Part shown: piece after piece, positions 56,376 to 64,000 of the stretch
How the letters are laid out: each line of letters opens with the position of its first letter
Numbering within the stretch: position 1 is the first letter of the stretch
Assembly (NCBI GenBank): GCA_024278855.1
Contig: JAJRSJ010000001.1
Span: 1 to 64,000 of the forward strand
DNA length: 64,000 bases
Origin: Alphaproteobacteria bacterium
GTDB lineage: Bacteria > Pseudomonadota > Alphaproteobacteria > Caulobacterales > Maricaulaceae
Direction: 5' to 3'
Notes under the pieces: model-generated
What the model was told of the DNA's origin: nothing
Database searches by the model: none
What the model saw: the letters and a program-made list of their open reading frames with translations, nothing else
Translations under genes and position numbers: made by a program

Positions 56376-57284
56376 CTATTTTTTCGTGTATAGTTCTTTC
56401 GGCCAGCGGCGGTGAACCCAAAACCAGTCGCTGGGTTGTGCGCGAATTTGCTCTTCTATAAATTCGGTAATTTTTATAACTGTAGCCTTGATGTCATTTG
56501 CGCGGTTGCCTGTGTTGGCGAGCTTTATTTCTTTGTGAATAGTGACACGAAATTTTGCCCCGCCTAGACGGGTGATTGACATAGGAATGAGCGGCGCACC
56601 GGTCTGCATAGCTAGCCTGGTCGGGCCGGGGGCGGTCATGGCAGGTACACCGAAAAACGGAATTTCAAGCCCTGCATTAAATTTTTGGTCATTCAAAAGC
56701 GCGACACTGTCGCCAGCCCGCAGAGCCTGGATCAATTCTTTGGCACCCTTTGGGCCGGACTTTGCCACCATGAGCTCGATACCGTAAGCGGCGCGCTGTG
56801 CGCGGATGCGTTTGTCAAAATAAGGGTTATTGGTCGGACGGTAGGTGACGCGCACTGGCAATTTGGCTTGGGAGAACACGGCAGCCATCAACTCCCAATT
56901 GGCAAAATGCCCGGATATTAACACCGCGCCTTTTTTATCGCACTTTAATTTTTCTAAAATCTCCAACCCGACAACTTCAACATTGGAGTTTTCCGCGAAT
57001 ACTTTAATGCGGCCAAGCATGGGAAATTCGCCAAATGTCCGGCCCATCTGGTTCCAGCTTTTTTTGAGCCATTGCTCAATTTGTGCCGCGCTAGCATCCG
57101 GAAAAGCCAATTTCATATTGGTGCGCGCAATATGGTGTTTAGAGGTTTTAGGCCCGATAAATCCGACCAATTTTCCGACAAAGCTCGAGACTTGCTCCAG
57201 TGAAAACGGCATCATCAACAGGCGCACAATATCATAGGCCAAGACTTCCAACCGCCAAATCAATTGTTGAAACAGCCGCGTCAT
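56376..57284 (-). CDS. Lipid A biosynthesis acyltransferase (LpxL/HtrB family)
   Basis: GAVLISGHFANWELMAAVFSQ, SVALLNDQKFNAGLEIPFFGVPAMTAPGPTRLAMQTGAPLIP, WFWVHRRW. Confidence 0.92.
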   Translation of the reverse strand: MTRLFQQLIWRLEVLAYDIVRLLMMPFSLEQVSSFVGKLVGFIGPKTSKHHIARTNMKLAFPDASAAQIEQWLKKSWNQMGRTFGEFPMLGRIKVFAENSNVEVVGLEILEKLKCDKKGAVLISGHFANWELMAAVFSQAKLPVRVTYRPTNNPYFDKRIRAQRAAYGIELMVAKSGPKGAKELIQALRAGDSVALLNDQKFNAGLEIPFFGVPAMTAPGPTRLAMQTGAPLIPMSITRLGGAKFRVTIHKEIKLANTGNRANDIKATVIKITEFIEEQIRAQPSDWFWVHRRWPKELYTKK

Positions 57285-58282
57285 CAGTTTGTCACCGCCG
57301 CAATAATCGGATGTAAAATGCGCCGCAATGTCAATTCATCCTCAAATTCTACAACCACAGGCCAAGGGGTGATGTGTTTTTGAAACCCCTTGGGGATCCG
57401 AACAAAATCTTTTTCCGTTGTCACCAGACGCGCGCCATATTCTTCGGACAAATCTAGCAGATTTTTTAAATCCGTGTCCTTATAGGCATAATGATTGGCG
57501 TATCTCAAACCCTCAACCACATCGCCGCCAGCCCGGCGAAGCGCATCAAAAAATTTATTCGGCCTGCCAATGCCCGCAAAGGCAAATATTTTACCCTTGG
57601 GCAATGGGGCCGTTGCAACCAAAGTAGCGGCAATAACCGGAAGACCTTTAAGCAAAGCCAATAAATCTTCCCCCACCTCAAAATCCGGTGTCGGCTTCAT
57701 CAATATGACCGCGTCGGTGCGCGACAGGGCCGCTGCAATGGTTTCGCGCAATGGCCCGGCGGGGAAAACCCGCCCATTCCCAAACCCGATCTGCCCGTCG
57801 ACCACGAGCAAAGACAAGGTTTTTTTGAGAAGCGGGTTTTGATGACCATCGTCCATAATAATAACTTGCGCCCCGCGTGCCGCCGCCGCCCGCGCCCCGT
57901 CGTCGCGGCCCGCTGCAACCCAAACCGGGCCTTTGCGGGCCAGCAAAATCGGTTCATCGCCCACATCAATATAGCTGTGTTTGGACTGCACAACAATCGG
58001 GCCTTTTTCCCGCCCCCCATAGCCGCGAGACAGGCCGTGGGCACGAATACCCATACGGTTTAAGCTTTCTAGCAAATAGGCAGTGACCGGGGTTTTCCCG
58101 GTGCCGCCAACACTGGCATTTCCCACACAGATCACTGGAATACCGGGATCGTAAGGCACGGCGGAAGCAATGCGTCTTGCCGTAGCACGACCATAGAGCC
58201 AACCTAGCGGACTGAGCGCTGTGCGGATAAACGGCGCAGCCTCGCGGCCATATTTATGGGTCCAAAATTCCGGCGCGCGCAT
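57284..58282 (-). CDS. lpxK: Tetraacyldisaccharide 4'-kinase
   Basis: PVICVGNASVGGTGKTPVTAYLLESL, GYGGREKGPIVV, IIMDDGHQNPLL. Confidence 0.95.
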   Translation of the reverse strand: MRAPEFWTHKYGREAAPFIRTALSPLGWLYGRATARRIASAVPYDPGIPVICVGNASVGGTGKTPVTAYLLESLNRMGIRAHGLSRGYGGREKGPIVVQSKHSYIDVGDEPILLARKGPVWVAAGRDDGARAAAARGAQVIIMDDGHQNPLLKKTLSLLVVDGQIGFGNGRVFPAGPLRETIAAALSRTDAVILMKPTPDFEVGEDLLALLKGLPVIAATLVATAPLPKGKIFAFAGIGRPNKFFDALRRAGGDVVEGLRYANHYAYKDTDLKNLLDLSEEYGARLVTTEKDFVRIPKGFQKHITPWPVVVEFEDELTLRRILHPIIAAVTN

Positions 58283-58287
58283 AATGC

Positions 58288-59583
58288 TTAAGCCTTTTTC
58301 AAGAGCGGCAACAAACGCTCCCAGACATAATCCAGTACCGCATCGCGGCTCTGGGCAAAGTTCAGCGCTGCGGCGGCTTTAGCCTTTCTGGCTTTGGGAT
58401 CGCCAAGATATTTAAGCACGGCAGGGGCCAATTCATCTGGGGACAATATCCGTTTAACCCCGTCAAAGGCCATCATAGCCATATAAGTATCTGCGAAACT
58501 GGCAATATGTGGCCCGGTGATAATGGCGCAGTCCAGCCTTGCCGGCTCTAACGGATTATGCCCCGACAAATTGTCGAGCAAAGAGCCGCCGATAAAGGCG
58601 GTTTTAGACAACCGATATACCAGTCCCATTTTACCGATCTGGTCAACCAGATAGACATCGGTCTTATCCGTGGGCATTCGGTTTGAAGAGCGGCGCAGCA
58701 CGGACAGCCCCGCCTTGGTCAATAGGTTTTTCACCTGTTTGGCCCGTTCCGGGTGTCGCGGTGCAAGGATCAGCAAGGCCTTTGGTTTTTTGGCTTTTAT
58801 GGCTAGAGCCGCTATTGCTATCAGGTTTTCTTCGCCGACATGGGTGGAAGCCGCGCACCAAACCGGGCGGCGACCAATGGCGGTTTTAAGTTTTTTAAGC
58901 GCCGTTTTATCAACACCTAATGCAGGGGCGGCGTCCTTGAGATTGCCAGCAGCTTCGACCTCGCGCCCAAGCAACCAGGTCAAGCCGTCAGCAGTGGTTG
59001 TATCAGCGGCTAAAATTAAATCAAAAGCGCCGAGCAAAGCTTGCCCTGATTTTTTCCCGCGCTTGTCCCACCGCTCAATGGAGGCCGCACTCATCCGGGC
59101 ATTGATCAGGGCCAATGGGATATTTAAGGCTTTGGTCTGCATGATCATATTGGGCCATAACTCGCTTTCAGCGAAAATAGCCATATCTGGCCGCCAATGG
59201 GCCAGAAAATTAGCCACAGCCTTGGGGTGATCGGCAGGGGCATATTGATGCACGGCGCGCTTTGGCAAGATCTGCGCCAACAAATCTGCGGACGTTACCG
59301 TCCCTGTGGTGATAACAATATTACTTTCAGGCAGGTGCGACAAAATCCGCAAAATAACCGGCATCAGCATTTGCGATTCGCCGACACTGGCCGCGTGCAG
59401 CCAAACCAGTTTACCGCCAAGTTGTAGGTCCGGGCGCGGCAGACCTGCAATGCCGTAGCGTTCGCCGAGCCTTGCCGGGTCTTCCTTGCCTTTGCGCACC
59501 CTACGTTTCAGCCATAGGGGTAAAGCCGGGGCCGCCATACGCGTCGCGGCACTATAGGACTTTAAGAGCGGTGTTTTCTTCAC
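58288..59583 (-). CDS. waaA: 3-deoxy-D-manno-octulosonic acid transferase
   Basis: LVWLHAASVGESQMLMPVI, FAESELWPNMIMQTKALNIPLALINARMS, FIGGSLLDNLSGHNPLEPA. Confidence 0.95.
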   Translation of the reverse strand: MKKTPLLKSYSAATRMAAPALPLWLKRRVRKGKEDPARLGERYGIAGLPRPDLQLGGKLVWLHAASVGESQMLMPVILRILSHLPESNIVITTGTVTSADLLAQILPKRAVHQYAPADHPKAVANFLAHWRPDMAIFAESELWPNMIMQTKALNIPLALINARMSAASIERWDKRGKKSGQALLGAFDLILAADTTTADGLTWLLGREVEAAGNLKDAAPALGVDKTALKKLKTAIGRRPVWCAASTHVGEENLIAIAALAIKAKKPKALLILAPRHPERAKQVKNLLTKAGLSVLRRSSNRMPTDKTDVYLVDQIGKMGLVYRLSKTAFIGGSLLDNLSGHNPLEPARLDCAIITGPHIASFADTYMAMMAFDGVKRILSPDELAPAVLKYLGDPKARKAKAAAALNFAQSRDAVLDYVWERLLPLLKKA

Positions 59584-60330
59584 GGTTTGGCTTTCTTGTT
59601 GGCTTTCTGGTTTGCTTGCTTGTTTTTGGTTTTATTGTCAGCAGGTCCTATGATCTCGCTCCCCATATCTCTATCACATTTTTGCGACGCCTGGTTCAAT
59701 ATATTTTCCAGTTTTTGCCGCACCCTCTCAATATCGGCATCATCAGCCTGTTTATCAACCCATATTGGCCCGGCAAAGATGATTTTGCCGCGCCCAAATG
59801 GCAACGGCAACATAAACCTATCCCAGGAATTGAACAGTTTGTTGTTGGAGGCGGACAAGGCATAGGCAACAACGGGCGCTCCAGACAGTTTAGCCAGCTT
59901 TAACGGCCCGGCACCCATGCGCATTCTAGGTCCGCGCGGCCCGTCCGGGGTCATGACGACGCAATCTCCTGCATTGATGACCTCAATCATTTCGCGCAAA
60001 GCCCCCGCTCCGCGCTTGTTTTTGTGGTTTAGTTTGGCCCGTCTGGAGCCACGTACCGTTTTAACGCCTAGAAATTCTGCCGTATAAGCGACCAGATTGC
60101 CGTCCCTTGATTTGGAAATGAGCATATGGGGTTTTTGCACCATTTTTGACCAGCCTGCCGGCGCGAGCATAAATCTTGAATGCCATACACACGCCACAAA
60201 ACCATCACCGCTATCTCGCAAGGACTTGGCAATTTCCAAGCCTTCAAATTGCCAACGGGTTGTACGCCTGACCAGGCGCATATAAGTCGCCAGCAGCAAA
60301 GCCAGAAACAACTGGACAAATTTAAGACCC
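59580..60330 (-). CDS. DUF374 lysophospholipid acyltransferase family protein
   Basis: VACVWHSRFMLAPAG, VRGSRRAKLNHKNKRGAGALREMIEVINAGDCVVMTPDGPRGP; start codon not fixed. Confidence 0.88.
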
Positions 60331-60420
60331 ATGAACCGTTTGAACAATGAGGAACTCCCTGCTATGGCGTTTATTCGGCACACCATAATGGCCATAAGCC
60401 TATAAGTTACAAGAGTTTCT

Positions 60421-61095
60421 ATGTCACTTGATTTGAATACAGATACAGGGCGAAAACAAGCCTATAAGGATTTAACATGGGGCGATCACGGGTTTTTACG
60501 CCTGTGGTTTAATAACCAGCACCATATTGGCCCCAAAGGGCATAATGATGCAATGTACAGGGCTAACCAGCCCTCGCCCAAACGCATTGCGGAATTGGCC
60601 AAGGACGGGATTAAAACCATATTGAACTTGCGCGGTGACAGCCCCAAAGGGTTTTATCTTTTGGAAAAACAGGCCTGCGAGCAACACGGCATCACCTTGG
60701 TGGATTTTCGCATGTATTCCCGCGATACGCCTGCGAAAGACAGTATCCACGGTCTCAAAGCCCTTTTTGAAACACTTGAGTATCCCGCTTTGATGCACTG
60801 TAAATCCGGAGCCGACCGCACCGGCATTACCGGCGTATTATACAAACATTTTCATCTCGGCGAACCCATAGAACAAGCGGTCGAGCAACTCAGCATCAAA
60901 TACCTACACATGAAAGCCGGCAAAACCGGCATGCTCGATTTTTTCTTTGACGAATATATCGAATATGCAAAGACGGGCGAAAAAAGCTTCATAGACTGGG
61001 TAGACCAAATCTACGACCCGACCGATGTAAAGGCGAGGTTCATGTCCGGCTGGATTGGTAATATAATGAGTGAAAAAATATTGCGGCGGGAATAA
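60421..61095 (+). CDS. Tyrosine/dual-specificity phosphatase-like protein
   Basis: Signature HCKSGADRTG (CX5R) in ALMHCKSGADRTGITGVLYKHF. Confidence 0.85.
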   Translation: MSLDLNTDTGRKQAYKDLTWGDHGFLRLWFNNQHHIGPKGHNDAMYRANQPSPKRIAELAKDGIKTILNLRGDSPKGFYLLEKQACEQHGITLVDFRMYSRDTPAKDSIHGLKALFETLEYPALMHCKSGADRTGITGVLYKHFHLGEPIEQAVEQLSIKYLHMKAGKTGMLDFFFDEYIEYAKTGEKSFIDWVDQIYDPTDVKARFMSGWIGNIMSEKILRRE

Positions 61096-61115
61096 AGGTA
61101 TATAAAATCAGGCCA

Positions 61116-61397
61116 TTACCGCCAGTCCTCACGCTCATGGCGGACACGGACAATGATAGTTTTGTTTCGCTTGAATGTGTACAAAATCACATAGGGTTTA
61201 AAGGGGCAAATACGAACGGGCGGGGATAACGCCCATCTTTCACGGTATAGTTTTGGACTTTGCGCCAGAATTTCAAATTGCTCTTTAAGTCGGTCGCGAA
61301 ATTGGTTTGACCGCTCTACACCATAATTTTCATCGCCGTATTGCGCAATTCTGATCAAATCGGCCTGCGCCGCTTTTGATATACGGTATTCTGTCAT
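61116..61397 (-). CDS. parE: ParE/RelE-family toxin
   Basis: MTEYRISKAAQADLIRIAQYGDENYGVERSNQFRDRLKEQFEILAQSPKLYRER; overlaps parD by ATGA. Confidence 0.88.
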   Translation of the reverse strand: MTEYRISKAAQADLIRIAQYGDENYGVERSNQFRDRLKEQFEILAQSPKLYRERWALSPPVRICPFKPYVILYTFKRNKTIIVRVRHEREDWR

Positions 61398-61645
61398 AGT
61401 TTTGCAGTAACCTCTGCCCTTGCCTGTTGCCATATCTCGTCAACGGACAACTCGCTTATGCCGCTCTCCAGCCCCTCAGTGACCAGCCTTTGCATATTGG
61501 CAATTTTCCCAGCCCGCTCCTGGTCTTTGCGCAGCAGATCGCGGACAAATTCGCTGTCATTGGTATAGTCGCCGCTTGCAATGCGGGACTTTATCCATGC
61601 ATTTTGTTCGTCGGTGACCGTGATAGTTTTGCGTGTCGTGCTCAT
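61394..61645 (-). CDS. parD: ParD-family antitoxin
   Basis: MSTTRKTITVTDEQNAWIKSRIASGDYTNDSEFVRDLLRKDQER. Confidence 0.88.
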   Translation of the reverse strand: MSTTRKTITVTDEQNAWIKSRIASGDYTNDSEFVRDLLRKDQERAGKIANMQRLVTEGLESGISELSVDEIWQQARAEVTAKL

Positions 61646-61657
61646 AGGAGCCTCCAA

Positions 61658-61711
61658 ATGTGTATCATACTATTAATGTGTATCATACTATTGATGTAGT
61701 ATATCATACAT
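61658..61711. promoter_or_regulatory. Iterated operator-like repeats upstream of parDE
   Basis: Two 18-bp tandem copies atgtgtatcatactatta / atgtgtatcatactattg plus a degenerate atgtagtatatcatac. Confidence 0.65.
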
Positions 61712-63531
61712 TAAGAAAACTGCAATGCCCTTAACTTGGCGTATAGACCGTTCTTCTTCATCAAACTTGCATGATTTCCGGTTTCGACGATTTGGCCTTT
61801 GTCGAGGACGAAAATACGGTCAGCATTTTTAACCGTTGACAAGCGGTGGGCGATTACGAATACGGTGCGCCCCTTTGTTAGTATGTCCAGGGCGGATTGT
61901 ACTTTGGCTTCGCTCTCGGCGTCCAAAGCGGATGTGGCCTCATCAAGCAGCAATATAGGTGCGCCGCGCAACATAGCGCGGGCCAGTACTATACGCTGTT
62001 TTTGGCCGCCGGATAATTTACCGCCGGCTTCACCGACACGGGATTGATACCCGTCTGGCAAATCCATAATAAAGCCGTGGGCGGCGGCGGCTTTTGCTGC
62101 GGTCTCTATGTCTTTCGCGCTTGTATCCATATTGGAATCTAGGCGGCCAAAGCCGATATTGGCGGCAACCGTATCGTCGAACAGGATAATGTCCTGTGAA
62201 ACCAAAGCCATAGAATTACGCAGGGAATTTAAACTGACGTTTTTGATATTATGCCCGTCAAGACTGATTGCGCCCCCACCTACATCATAAAGCCGGGCAA
62301 TAAGATTTATGATCGTCGATTTTCCGCCGCCAGACGGGCCTACCAAAGCGATGGTTTCCCCCGGTTTAACCACAAAGCTAACATCATTAATCGCCTGCGT
62401 CCCGTCTTCATAGGCAAAGCTGACATGATCAAACTTCACAGACCCTTTGGGGGCATCAAGTTGAACGGCGTTGCTGGCTTCCTGAATGGTCGGTTTTTCA
62501 TCAATAACTTCAAAGATACGGTACAGAGCCGCGAGGCCCTCTTGAATCACACTGTTCAGGGTGCCAAGGGCGCGAATACGCGGCGAAAGCGCCAGTAACA
62601 AAGTCAACAGCCCGGCAATATCACCCGGTGTAGTGTGTCCGCCAACGACCCGGTAAACACCGAGCGCAAATACACCCGCAATGGCCACCCCGCCCAGCAC
62701 TTCCAAAATAGGATCAACTCTGGATTTATTGGTGACCAGTTTTAAATTCAGCCGCACTCTGTCATCAAAAGACTTGCCAAGGCGCTGGTCTTCATAACCC
62801 TCAAGCCCGTAAGTCCGCACCATGCGTGCCCCGGTAAAGCTTTCGCCCAACTGAGACGTAATGATCCCGACCTGTTCCTGCACATCTTTGGAATTGCCCC
62901 GCAATTTTTTTGAAATACTGATAATCGGCCATGTGGCAATGGGATAAACAATGAGAACCAACAAGGACATTTGCCAATCGAGCATCAACATGACGACGAT
63001 GCAAAAAACCACAGTCAGAATATCACGCACCAAATTTGTCATGCTCCGTAGCAGCGCATTTGTTAAAATGGTGACATCATTGGTAAAGCGCGAAATCAGC
63101 GTCCCTGTGGGCTCGCGGCCAAAGCGGGCATAGTCGGCTTTATGTATACTGCCAAACATGGATTTTTGTAAGTTGCCAATGACATTCAAAGCGACGGAAT
63201 TGGCCAGCACGGACTGAATGAACATGGAAATCCCGGATATAATCGTGACGCCAACGATTACTGGCACCACTAAAATCGCAAAGCGTTTGGCTTGCTCTCC
63301 AGCGGCGCTCGCTAGCCCTGCGCCGCCCAACTCGTTGGCCACATCGATAATATATTTGATCAAAAAACCGTAAGCCGCCGTGGTGGCGGCCAGAATAATC
63401 ATAAAAAAGAACGCTAGATATAAGCGGCTCCTTAGGGGATATACATACTCCCGCCACAACCGCCCGATCAGGCGTTTGTCTTCGCCTTTTAGCTTGAGAA
63501 GATTGGTGTTTTTGCTTTGAGGGGCCACCAA
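61711..63531 (-). CDS. ABC transporter ATP-binding/permease (MsbA-like)
   Basis: Six-TM domain, Walker A GPSGGGKST, signature LSGGQKQRIVLARAM, LLLDEATSALD. Confidence 0.93.
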   Translation of the reverse strand: MVAPQSKNTNLLKLKGEDKRLIGRLWREYVYPLRSRLYLAFFFMIILAATTAAYGFLIKYIIDVANELGGAGLASAAGEQAKRFAILVVPVIVGVTIISGISMFIQSVLANSVALNVIGNLQKSMFGSIHKADYARFGREPTGTLISRFTNDVTILTNALLRSMTNLVRDILTVVFCIVVMLMLDWQMSLLVLIVYPIATWPIISISKKLRGNSKDVQEQVGIITSQLGESFTGARMVRTYGLEGYEDQRLGKSFDDRVRLNLKLVTNKSRVDPILEVLGGVAIAGVFALGVYRVVGGHTTPGDIAGLLTLLLALSPRIRALGTLNSVIQEGLAALYRIFEVIDEKPTIQEASNAVQLDAPKGSVKFDHVSFAYEDGTQAINDVSFVVKPGETIALVGPSGGGKSTIINLIARLYDVGGGAISLDGHNIKNVSLNSLRNSMALVSQDIILFDDTVAANIGFGRLDSNMDTSAKDIETAAKAAAAHGFIMDLPDGYQSRVGEAGGKLSGGQKQRIVLARAMLRGAPILLLDEATSALDAESEAKVQSALDILTKGRTVFVIAHRLSTVKNADRIFVLDKGQIVETGNHASLMKKNGLYAKLRALQFS

Positions 63532-63537
63532 TACCGC

Positions 63538-63807
63538 CTAGCCAATAACCCCGTCATTATCCGGGTCAATTAAGTGGTGTGCATGCAAAATGAAAAACCG
63601 CATATGGGCATTGTCCACCGTGCGCTGGGCCGCGTCTTTCCAGGCATTTTTGGCTGAACCGTAATTAGGGTACGCACCGACATATTCCACTTTGGACAAG
63701 TCTTTAAATTCTGTCTTCATAGGGTCAATAAGCTCACCGCCAATAACAATGTGCAGGAGTTGCGGTTGCTGATCCGGGGTTTTTTTCTCGTCTGTACGGT
63801 CTGACAT
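63538..63807 (-). CDS. DUF4170 family protein
   Basis: LLHIVIGGELIDPMKTEFKDLSKVEYVGAYPNYGSAKNAWKDAAQRTVDNAHMRFFILHAHHLIDP. Confidence 0.85.
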   Translation of the reverse strand: MSDRTDEKKTPDQQPQLLHIVIGGELIDPMKTEFKDLSKVEYVGAYPNYGSAKNAWKDAAQRTVDNAHMRFFILHAHHLIDPDNDGVIG

Positions 63808-64000
63808 TCTTGTCTCCAATTTCTTTGGGTTGGACGGTGTGCCCGCCGTTTTCACCTGTTCTAGTAACAAAAAATACAGGCGCGGGCTAGCACAAATAAC
63901 GCCGTTTTCTTTTACATCGTCCTTGGCGTAATGAAAAGCTTTGCCGTCAAGATCACTAATCATCGCGCCTGCTTCGCGGGCAATAATATCGGCGGCGGCC
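63808..64000 (-). CDS. C-terminus of an inositol monophosphatase/CysQ-like protein, in frame with DUF4170, truncated by the window edge
   Basis: AAADIIAREAGAMISDLDGKAFHYAKDDVKENGVICASPRLYFLLLEQV is an IMPase C-terminus; no stop before MSDRTDEKK of DUF4170. Confidence 0.7.

Overview
The window reads as alphaproteobacterial chromosome, probably Caulobacter/Hyphomonadaceae-like. This is inferred from a PleD-type GGDEF regulator, a GapR/DUF2312 protein, a PodJ-like Sel1 protein with a perfect TTAA-N7-TTAA CtrA-type box upstream, DUF2093 and DUF4170. Most of it is housekeeping: rluD, cysS, rimM, a fatty-acid beta-oxidation cluster with a MerR (LiuR-like) regulator, tandem MscS channels, rpsU, sdhCDA without an adjacent sdhB, creD-like, xseA, purD, rpmJ, msrA, fhs, and a lipid A/LPS block (IMPase-DUF4170-ABC transporter ... 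DUF374-waaA-lpxK-lpxL-like) interrupted by a parDE module and an opposite-strand phosphatase. No tRNA, rRNA, CRISPR array, prophage or complete IS element was recognised. The most interesting observations are: (1) an in-frame TGA that cuts a clear peptidoglycan-binding domain off the PodJ-like protein; (2) a second in-frame TGA that removes the conserved C-terminus of a glycosyltransferase; (3) three likely frameshifts, one in a C10 tract; (4) dispersed palindromic elements, one translated in frame inside an M23 peptidase N-terminus and one abutting a DUF559 gene; (5) a ~430 bp unexplained, hairpin-rich intergenic region at 50.2-50.6 kb; (6) a tandem array of lipobox plus beta-barrel proteins, one with collagen-like repeats; (7) a tandem pair of uncharacterised lipoproteins. 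Some disrupted ORFs may be assembly errors. No clear new multi-gene system could be established from sequence alone.
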